A DNA stretch of 11,776 nt from JBQLZQ01 sp052168355. Its GTDB lineage: Bacteria > Pseudomonadota > Alphaproteobacteria > DSM-16000 > Inquilinaceae. This document shows, in pieces, positions 1-4,583 of the stretch. The notes below the pieces were generated by a model that was given only the letters and a program-made list of their open reading frames with translations, was not told the DNA's origin and searched no databases. The position numbers and the translations under genes were made by a program. Each line of letters starts with the position of its first letter. Position 1 is the stretch's first letter. The DNA lies in contig JBQLZQ010000036.1 in NCBI GenBank assembly GCA_052168355.1, positions 1 through 11,776 of the forward strand. The letters are read 5' to 3'.

Positions 1-41
1 CCTCCCACCACTCCATCCACGCCGCGTCTCGACGATTCTCG

Positions 42-69
42 GACGGGCTCCTAGCATCAAGACGGGCTC
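42..69. repeat. 9-bp direct repeat GACGGGCTC (two copies)
   Basis: GACGGGCTC occurs at 42-50 and again at 61-69, offset by 19 bases. The second copy ends at the first base of the COQ9 stop codon (read on the minus strand), and the first lies just downstream of it. Bases 1-68 otherwise show no gene, no clear hairpin and no T-run. It may be a small duplication of the gene's 3' end or chance. Confidence 0.35.
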
Positions 70-737
70 TAAGCGGCCGGCTTTGGCGAGGCGGGCGGCC
101 GAAACCGGCGCAGGCGCGCGGCGGCGCGGAACGGCGCCTCGGCCAGCGGCCCCAGTTGCTTGGCCCGGCCCAGGGTCCGCCCGGCCCGCAGGACATCGTC
201 GATCCGCCGGTCGAGAAAGGCCCAGGTGGCCTCATGGTCGGCCGACCGGTCGTTCATCCAGAACAGAGTCGTCGCGGCCAGGACGCCGGCCAGCAGGCCG
301 CGCTTGCTGTAGAAATTGAAATCCGTGGCCGTATCGCCCGCCGCCCGCCACATCGCGTCGACGGTGCGATAGAGCAGACGGCCGGCCGGCGTGCGGCCCG
401 GCATGGCCAGGGCGATCGCGGCCCGGCGCCACGCCTCCCGGTGAGGGCCCATGGCCTCCAGCCGGCGGCGCACCACAAAGGCGATCCGGTCGCGCACCCG
501 CAGGGCCATGAAGTCGTCCCCCGCCTCCTCGACCGCCGCCAGCATCCGCCGATCGGCCCAATCGCTGAAATGGGCGATGACCTCGCGCGGGCCGTCGGGG
601 AAGGCCAGCAGCCCGGTATCGGCGTCATAGCCGGCCCTGGCGATCCCGTCCGCCAGGGCCTTCCTGGTCCACCCGTCGAAGGGTACGTTGCCCAGCGTGG
701 CCAGCAGGATCTCGTCGCGGATCTGGTTCAGGTCCAT
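69..737 (-). CDS. COQ9 family protein (ubiquinone biosynthesis accessory factor)
   Basis: This 222-residue protein matches the COQ9/TIGR02396 family, which was named 'rpsU-divergently transcribed protein' because in alphaproteobacteria it is found divergent from rpsU, as here. Recognisable parts are the N-terminal TetR-like helical segment (DEILLATLGNVPFDGWT, residues 8-24, then 'ALADGIARAGYD') and the central helical region with 'MWRAAGDTATDFNFYSKRG' (about 129-147). In mitochondria COQ9 binds lipid and presents ubiquinone intermediates to COQ7; a similar role at the inner membrane is inferred here. The basic, Pro-rich C-terminus (about 200-222) follows an amphipathic stretch 'FRAAARLRRF', which could touch membrane. 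The ATG at 737 lies only 8 bases after the upstream deformylase stop, so the two are probably co-transcribed. A GAGAG sequence just upstream may serve as its ribosome binding site. Family assignment is firm; function is by homology. Confidence 0.88.
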   Translation of the reverse strand: MDLNQIRDEILLATLGNVPFDGWTRKALADGIARAGYDADTGLLAFPDGPREVIAHFSDWADRRMLAAVEEAGDDFMALRVRDRIAFVVRRRLEAMGPHREAWRRAAIALAMPGRTPAGRLLYRTVDAMWRAAGDTATDFNFYSKRGLLAGVLAATTLFWMNDRSADHEATWAFLDRRIDDVLRAGRTLGRAKQLGPLAEAPFRAAARLRRFRPPASPKPAA

Positions 738-745
738 GGGTTCTC

Positions 746-1315
746 TCAGCTCTCGTCGTTGGGCACGGGGTCGGGATCGGACTCGAGTTCGTCCATGAGG
801 TGGCGCAGCTCGCTCTCGAAGGCCAGATCGCGCAGGTCGGTCATCCGGTCCAGGAACAGGATCCCGTCGAGATGATCGACCTCATGCTGAACCACCCGCG
901 CGTGAAACCCATGGGCGGCCCGTTCGACCGGTTCGCCATCGAGCCCCAGGCCGCGATAGCGGATGGAGGCGAAGCGGGGCACCAGGCCGCGCAGGCCGGG
1001 GATGGACAGGCACCCCTCCAGCCCCAGCTCCCGCGCCTCCCCCAGCGGTTCGATCACCGGGTTGACCAGCACCGTGACGCCGGCCGGCCCCTCCGGCTCC
1101 CCGCTGTCCTGGCGCCCGGGGGGGACCCGGAACACGATCAGCCGCTGTCCGACATGGATCTGAGGCGCGGCCAGCCCCACGCCCGGCGCGTCGTCCATGG
1201 TTTCGACCATGTCGGCGGCCAGGGCGCGAACGGCGGCGGCGGTCGGGTCCGCCACCGGATCCGCCCGGCGGCGCAGAACAGGGTGCCCCATGCGGGCGAT
1301 CTTGAGCAGGGCCAT
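746..1315 (-). CDS. def: Peptide deformylase
   Basis: This 189-residue protein is a peptide deformylase, the metalloenzyme that removes the formyl group from the N-terminal methionine of new proteins. All three family motifs are present: GVGLAAPQ at 45-52, EGCLS at 100-104 with the metal ligand Cys102, and HEVDH at 144-148 with metal ligands His144 and His148 and catalytic Glu145. It should therefore be active. Length is normal; the acidic C-terminal tail (about 175-189) is extra to the fold. It is the first gene of a minus-strand unit with COQ9, 8 bases apart, and sits between COQ9 and the divergent rpsU. The ATG at 1315 has no obvious ribosome binding site upstream (the sequence reads CCGCTTTTC before ATG), but the conserved 'MALLKIARMGHPVLRR' start supports it. 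Alphaproteobacteria often carry more than one deformylase, so whether this is the principal copy cannot be told here. Confidence 0.95.
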   Translation of the reverse strand: MALLKIARMGHPVLRRRADPVADPTAAAVRALAADMVETMDDAPGVGLAAPQIHVGQRLIVFRVPPGRQDSGEPEGPAGVTVLVNPVIEPLGEARELGLEGCLSIPGLRGLVPRFASIRYRGLGLDGEPVERAAHGFHARVVQHEVDHLDGILFLDRMTDLRDLAFESELRHLMDELESDPDPVPNDES

Positions 1316-1321
1316 GAAAAG

Positions 1322-1331
1322 CGGTTAACCG
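1322..1331. promoter_or_regulatory. Palindrome CGGTTAACCG in the deformylase leader
   Basis: A perfect 10-bp palindrome lies 6 bases upstream of the deformylase start codon, where a ribosome binding site would be expected, and downstream of the candidate -10 box at 1358-1363. It could be a repressor site or a small leader structure. It is short enough to be chance, and no known operator is recognised. Confidence 0.25.
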
Positions 1332-1357
1332 ATGCGAAAGGCGACAACCATGGGCCT

Positions 1358-1363
1358 ACTATA
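1358..1363 (-). promoter_or_regulatory. Candidate -10 box for deformylase-COQ9
   Basis: Read on the minus strand, these bases are TATAGT (5 of 6 matches to TATAAT), which would give a leader of about 35-40 bases before the deformylase ATG. The -35 region is poor: the best match, TTGGGT at 1384-1389, is 20 bases away. The box lies inside a near-palindrome (CCTACTATAGG, 1355-1365). Confidence 0.3.
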
Positions 1364-1415
1364 GGCGCGACGCGGTGGATCGGACCCAAAAAACGGTACA
1401 CGGCGGCGCTACGCC

Positions 1416-1444
1416 TTGTCGCGCCGGGGCCTCCGTGCTAGAAA
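1416..1444 (+). promoter_or_regulatory. Candidate rpsU promoter
   Basis: A -35-like TTGTCG at 1416-1421 and a -10-like TAGAAA at 1439-1444 are separated by 17 bases; each matches the housekeeping consensus at 4 of 6 positions. Transcription would start near 1451, just before the hairpin at 1456-1474, giving a leader of about 50 bases. The position and spacing fit; the boxes themselves are only moderate. Confidence 0.4.
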
Positions 1445-1455
1445 CCCGCCTCAAT

Positions 1456-1474
1456 CGGCCGGTTCCTCCGGCCG
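1456..1474 (+). promoter_or_regulatory. Leader hairpin upstream of rpsU
   Basis: CGGCCGG (1456-1462) pairs perfectly with CCGGCCG (1468-1474) around the five-base loop TTCCT, and TTTT follows at 1475-1478. It resembles a small intrinsic terminator or attenuator, yet it lies only 9 bases before the AAGGAG ribosome binding site (1484-1489) of rpsU. The loop and the start of the right arm hold CCTCC (1465-1469), the same core as the anti-Shine-Dalgarno of 16S rRNA; CTCC at 1466-1469 could pair with GGAG at 1486-1489. A regulatory role is inferred. Confidence 0.5.
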
Positions 1475-1500
1475 TTTTCGGCTAAGGAGCGTTGAGCCAA

Positions 1501-1704
1501 TTGCAAGTTCAGGTTCGTGACAACAATGTCGACCAGGCCCTGCGCGCGCTGAAGAAAAAGATGCAGCGCGAGGGAATCTTTAGGGAAATGAAGCTTCGCC
1601 GCAGCTATGAGAAGCCGTCGGAGAAGCGGGCTCGGGAAAAGGCGGAAGCCGTCCGTCGGGCGCGCAAGCTGCTGCGCAAGCGCCTGGAGCGCGAAGGCTA
1701 CTGA
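1501..1704 (+). CDS. rpsU: 30S ribosomal protein bS21
   Basis: This encodes ribosomal protein bS21, a small basic protein of the 30S platform next to the 3' end of 16S rRNA. The product is 67 residues with the family signature 'VRDNNVDQALRALKKKMQ', the 'EGIFREMKLRR.YEKPSEKR' block and a Lys/Arg-rich helical tail. I place the start at TTG 1501, giving MQVQVRDNNV, which matches the usual alphaproteobacterial N-terminus MQVLVRDNNV. It lies 11 bases after AAGGAG (1484-1489). An in-frame TTG at 1492 would add MSQ but lies only 2 bases from the same Shine-Dalgarno, too close for normal initiation. There is no ATG in this region, so a weak start codon is used either way, which is odd for a ribosomal protein. 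The gene is less G+C-rich than its surroundings, as expected from its many Lys codons. It is divergent from deformylase-COQ9. Confidence 0.95.
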   Translation: MQVQVRDNNVDQALRALKKKMQREGIFREMKLRRSYEKPSEKRAREKAEAVRRARKLLRKRLEREGY

Positions 1705-1763
1705 TCCCAGGAAAAGGTCCGCGCGCCGCCCGCCGGACCCGAATGGAGCCCTCGATGACCGCC

Positions 1764-1788
1764 CCGCCGCCTTGGCCGGGCGGATTTT
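1764..1788 (+). terminator. Candidate intrinsic terminator after rpsU
   Basis: CCGCC (1764-1768) pairs with GGCGG (1779-1783), with a further GC/GC pairing possible inside, and TTTT follows directly (1785-1788). It lies 60 bases after the rpsU stop and before the next gene's Shine-Dalgarno. The short T-run and imperfect stem make it moderate. A second hairpin without a T-run, GGTCCG (1716-1721) with CGGACC (1734-1739), lies nearer the rpsU stop. Confidence 0.45.
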
Positions 1789-1805
1789 CGTGTGTGAGGA
1801 CACCC

Positions 1806-2051
1806 GTGTCTGACAACACAGATCTGGCGCCCCTGACCCTTCCCCACCCCTGCCCCGACCGCGCGGCCGTCGAGGCGCGTCTTCGCGCCCTGCCGGATAC
1901 CGATCTGCGCGGTCTGTACGCGATCACCCGCCGTGCCGCCTCGGCCGCCAGGGCGGCGGGCGACATGGACCGGCTCTACGGCCTGGTGCGGGGCACCAAG
2001 ACCCTGCAGCGTCTCGCCGGAGACCGGGGCATCTACGATCTGGGACCATAG
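1806..2051 (+). CDS. Small uncharacterised protein (81 aa)
   Basis: I do not recognise this protein. I start it at GTG 1806 (reading MSDNTDLAPL), because GAGGA at 1796-1800 lies 5 bases upstream; the in-frame ATGs further upstream (1743, 1755) would make the rpsU terminator hairpin coding and lack a ribosome binding site. The product is 81 residues and soluble. It has a flexible Pro-rich N-terminus (1-20) with one Cys at 16, then two probable helices: 'RAAVEARLRALP' (about 19-30) and a long Ala/Arg-rich helix 'LYAITRRAASAARAAGDMDRL' split at about 38-58, and then 'VRGTKTLQRLAGDRGIYDLGP' towards the end. There is no signal peptide, membrane segment or metal motif. It follows rpsU on the same strand, separated by the candidate terminator, and converges on the gene at 2086-2607. 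Codon use (G/C-rich third positions) supports real coding. Confidence 0.6.
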   Translation: MSDNTDLAPLTLPHPCPDRAAVEARLRALPDTDLRGLYAITRRAASAARAAGDMDRLYGLVRGTKTLQRLAGDRGIYDLGP

Positions 2052-2085
2052 CGAAGGACGGCGACTGGCCTCGAGCGAATCTGCT

Positions 2086-2607
2086 CTATCCCCCCATCAG
2101 TTCGTCGATGTCGCCCTGATGCAGGATCGAATCGTTGCCGTGGATGATGGCGCTGGCCAGGTCGATCTGACGGCGGATGAGCCCCGTGACCTCGGCCACG
2201 ATGGCGTTACGGGCTGCGCTGTCATCGCCGACCGCATCGATTTTCTCAAGGCCCCGCAGCACCACCCTGTTCATCCGCCCGACGGTCAGGTCGAAGGGGC
2301 GCCGGTATTTGGCCGGGGCGTTCTGATAGGCCAGAATGGCCAGATCCTTGTCCCGAAACACGCTGTCGCGGAAATGGTCCTCATAGCTTTTGGGCGCCCA
2401 TTCGCGGGCGTCCTCAAGGCATTCCGGCATGTCGGGAACGAGATCAAGAAGCATGATGATCTCGTTGAAATGATTGAGATAGTCCGTGGCCAGAAGCGTC
2501 GTTTCATTGATGTTGCGGCCCCGCGCCAGCCGGCCAAGCGTCCGCGGATAGACCGCCCAATCAGGCGGGCCTTCGACACTGGCCTCGAGGTTGACTGCGG
2601 ATGTCAT
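2086..2607 (-). CDS. Uncharacterised protein with FliM-like C-terminal motif (173 aa)
   Basis: I cannot name this family, though the pattern 'LNHFNEIIMLLDLVPDMPE' (about residues 45-63) followed by 'SYEDHFRDSVF' looks like a conserved alphaproteobacterial hypothetical. It is a soluble, mostly helical protein without signal peptide or membrane segments. Histidines occur in 'LNHFNE', 'YEDHFRD', 'AIIHGN' and 'ILHQGD', but they do not form a recognisable metal or phosphotransfer motif. The last 13 residues, ILHQGDIDELMGG, resemble the CheY-P-binding peptide at the N-terminus of FliM (ILSQDEIDALL), suggesting a partner that is a response regulator; this is inference. The ATG at 2607 has no good ribosome binding site (nearest AAAGG is about 15 bases away), so the start is uncertain, but no better in-frame start is seen. 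The gene is nearer 50-60% G+C in places, lower than its neighbours. It stands alone between convergent and co-directional genes. Confidence 0.75.
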   Translation of the reverse strand: MTSAVNLEASVEGPPDWAVYPRTLGRLARGRNINETTLLATDYLNHFNEIIMLLDLVPDMPECLEDAREWAPKSYEDHFRDSVFRDKDLAILAYQNAPAKYRRPFDLTVGRMNRVVLRGLEKIDAVGDDSAARNAIVAEVTGLIRRQIDLASAIIHGNDSILHQGDIDELMGG

Positions 2608-2733
2608 GGGTTGACGGACAGACCTTTGCAGCGGGGCCGAGACTCCCGATCAGGAATCCCGCGATTTCAACCTTCTGCACCTGTCTGACACCAAATAGCT
2701 ACGGTTGAGTTAACCCTGTCCCCCACCGGATCG

Positions 2734-4122
2734 TTAGGCCATGCCCTTAACGATCTCCTCGCACATCTTCTTGGCGTCGCCGAACAGCATCATGGTGTTG
2801 TCGCGGAAGAACAGCTCGTTCTCCACCCCGGCATAGCCCGAGGCCATGGACCGTTTGACGAACAGCACCGTCTTGGACCGCTCCACGTCCAGCACCGGCA
2901 TGCCGTAGATCGGGCTGGCCGGGTCGGTCTTGGCGGCCGGGTTGGTGACGTCGTTGGCGCCGATCACAAAGGCAACGTCGGCCTGGGCGAAGTCGCGGTT
3001 GATGTCGTCCAGTTCGAACACCTCGTCATAGGGCACGTTGGCTTCGGCCAGCAGCACGTTCATATGGCCCGGCATCCGTCCGGCCACCGGGTGGATGGCA
3101 TAGCGGACGTCCACGCCTTCGGCCTTGAGCAGGTCGGCCATTTCGCGCAGGGCGTGCTGGGCCTGGGCCACGGCCATCCCGTAGCCGGGCACCACGATCA
3201 CCGTCTGGGCGTTCTTCATGATAAAGGCGGCGTCGTCGGCGCTGCCCTGCTTCACCGACCGGTCGCCGCCCGGACCGCCGGCCGCCGCGGCCGCTTCGCC
3301 GCCGAACCCGCCCAGGATGACGTTTATGATCGACCGGTTCATGCCCTTGCACATGATGTAGCTGAGGATGGCGCCCGACGCGCCGACCAGGGCGCCGGTG
3401 ACGATCAGCAGGTTGTTCTGCAAGGTGAACCCGATGCCCGCGGCGGCCCAGCCGGAATAGCTGTTGAGCATGGAGATGACGACGGGCATGTCGGCCCCGC
3501 CGATCGGCAGGATCAGCAGGAACCCCAGCGCCAGGGAGGCGATGACGATCAGCCAAAACGCCGTGGGAGACTGCCCGGCGATCAGCCAGACGACCAGCAG
3601 CACGACCAGAATGCCCAGCCCCAGATTGAGGAAATGCTGCCCGGAGAAGATCAGCGGCTTGCCCGACACAAGCCCTTGAAGCTTGGCGAACGCCACCACC
3701 GACCCCGTAAAGGTGATGGCGCCGATGGCCGTGCCGATGGCCATCTCGATCAGGCTGCCGGCGGCGATGGCGCCGGGCGTGCCGATGCCGTAGGCGGCCG
3801 GGTTGAAGAACGCGGCGGCGGCGACGAACACCGCGGACAGACCCACCAGGCTGTGAAACGCGGCGACAAGCTGGGGCAGCGCCGTCATCTCGATGCGCCG
3901 GGCGACAAATGTGCCGATCGATCCGCCGATCAGGATGCCGATGATGATCATCCAGTAATTGACGACCTGGGCCAGCAGCAGCGTGGTCACCACGGCGATG
4001 ACCATGCCGGCGATGCCCATGATGTTGCCCATGCGTGCCGTTTCCGGCGACGACAGGCCACGCAGCGCCATGATGAAGCAGACGGCGGCGACCAGATAGG
4101 CGAGGACGGCGAAACTTTCCAT
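2734..4122 (-). CDS. pntB: NAD(P) transhydrogenase subunit beta
   Basis: This 462-residue inner-membrane subunit of the proton-translocating transhydrogenase carries part of the proton channel and the NADP(H)-binding domain III. About nine hydrophobic segments fill residues 1-260. Channel residues known from E. coli are in place: His90 in 'AAFHSLVG' (E. coli His91), Asp211 in 'GGADMP' and Asn220 in 'SMLNSYSG' (E. coli Asp213 and Asn222). 'GASGAILSYIMCKGMNR' (about 247-263) ends the membrane domain. Domain III begins near 300 with the NADP motif GYGMAVAQAQ (313-322), 'VIGANDVTNPAA' (386-397) and 'KRSMASGYAG' (423-432). The enzyme reduces NADP+ with NADH using the proton gradient. It is the last gene of pntAa-pntAb-pntB, 17 bases after pntAb, the arrangement of Rhodospirillum rubrum. 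Length is as usual and nothing is missing. Confidence 0.97.
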   Translation of the reverse strand: MESFAVLAYLVAAVCFIMALRGLSSPETARMGNIMGIAGMVIAVVTTLLLAQVVNYWMIIIGILIGGSIGTFVARRIEMTALPQLVAAFHSLVGLSAVFVAAAAFFNPAAYGIGTPGAIAAGSLIEMAIGTAIGAITFTGSVVAFAKLQGLVSGKPLIFSGQHFLNLGLGILVVLLVVWLIAGQSPTAFWLIVIASLALGFLLILPIGGADMPVVISMLNSYSGWAAAGIGFTLQNNLLIVTGALVGASGAILSYIMCKGMNRSIINVILGGFGGEAAAAAGGPGGDRSVKQGSADDAAFIMKNAQTVIVVPGYGMAVAQAQHALREMADLLKAEGVDVRYAIHPVAGRMPGHMNVLLAEANVPYDEVFELDDINRDFAQADVAFVIGANDVTNPAAKTDPASPIYGMPVLDVERSKTVLFVKRSMASGYAGVENELFFRDNTMMLFGDAKKMCEEIVKGMA

Positions 4123-4139
4123 GATCTGCTACCCGGCCC

Positions 4140-4550
4140 CTACTTCTTCTTTTTCTGATACATCTTCAGCATCCGTTGGGTCACGATGAACCCGCCGAAA
4201 ATATTCACGGAGGCCAGGACCACCGCCAAAAAGCCCATGACCTGGCTAAAGCTGAAATTGGCGGGACCGGCGGCGATCAACGCGCCCACGATGATGACGG
4301 AGGAGATGGCGTTGGTCACGCTCATCAGCGGCGAGTGCAGCGCCGGCGTCACGTTCCACACCACGTAATAGCCGACAAAGCAGGCCAGCACGAAGACCGT
4401 CAGCCCGATCAGGAGATAGTCGTGGCCGGCACCCGCGGTCGCGACGGTCAGGCGGCTGGCTTCCTCCGCCAATTGGACGGCACGGTCGGCGAGGATCTGG
4501 GCTTCCGTGGCGATATCGGCGGCCGATTCGGCAAGGGCATCGGGTTCCAT
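4140..4550 (-). CDS. pntAb: NAD(P) transhydrogenase subunit alpha, part 2
   Basis: This 136-residue protein is the membrane part of the split alpha subunit (domain IIa) of the transhydrogenase. After an N-terminal amphipathic, Ala/Glu-rich helix (about 5-36) come three hydrophobic segments: 'LLIGLTVFVLACFVGYYVVW' (46-65), the 'SVTNAISSVIIVGALIAA' segment (about 76-93), and 'VMGFLAVVLASVNIFGGFIV' (about 103-122). The motif 'VTPALHSPLMSVTNAISS' is diagnostic of the family. The protein ends in a short positive tail, MYQKKKK, facing the cytoplasm. It pairs with PntB to form the proton channel. Its ATG lies 33 bases after the pntAa stop and its stop 17 bases before pntB. The name pntAb assumes the R. 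rubrum naming scheme. Confidence 0.95.
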   Translation of the reverse strand: MEPDALAESAADIATEAQILADRAVQLAEEASRLTVATAGAGHDYLLIGLTVFVLACFVGYYVVWNVTPALHSPLMSVTNAISSVIIVGALIAAGPANFSFSQVMGFLAVVLASVNIFGGFIVTQRMLKMYQKKKK

Positions 4551-4583
4551 GGCGTCTTCCTGAGATCTTGAGGCCGGTTCGGG

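Noticed and set aside
156..875. Long plus-strand open frame opposite COQ9 and deformylase
   Set aside because: It is antisense to two clear protein families, and its product is low-complexity Arg/Pro/Gly/His-rich without any motif; such frames are common opposite high-G+C genes.
1716..1739. Hairpin GGTCCG/CGGACC as the rpsU terminator
   Set aside because: The stem is perfect, but the loop is 12 bases and no T-run follows; the downstream hairpin with TTTT is the better candidate.
1743..1805. Longer form of the 81-residue protein starting at ATG 1743
   Set aside because: The extra codons cover the candidate rpsU terminator and have no ribosome binding site, whereas GTG 1806 has GAGGA 5 bases upstream.
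2052..2085. Bidirectional terminator between the convergent genes ending at 2051 and 2086
   Set aside because: The 34-base gap shows no stable hairpin or T-run.
2608..2733. Promoter for the 2086-2607 gene
   Set aside because: Several TTG-like and A/T-rich hexamers occur on the minus strand (for example CTATTT), but none pair at proper spacing, so I do not call one.
3064..4158. 364-codon plus-strand open frame opposite pntB
   Set aside because: The product is dominated by His, Asp, Gly and Gln as expected from the reverse complement of a membrane protein gene; pntB on the other strand is certain.
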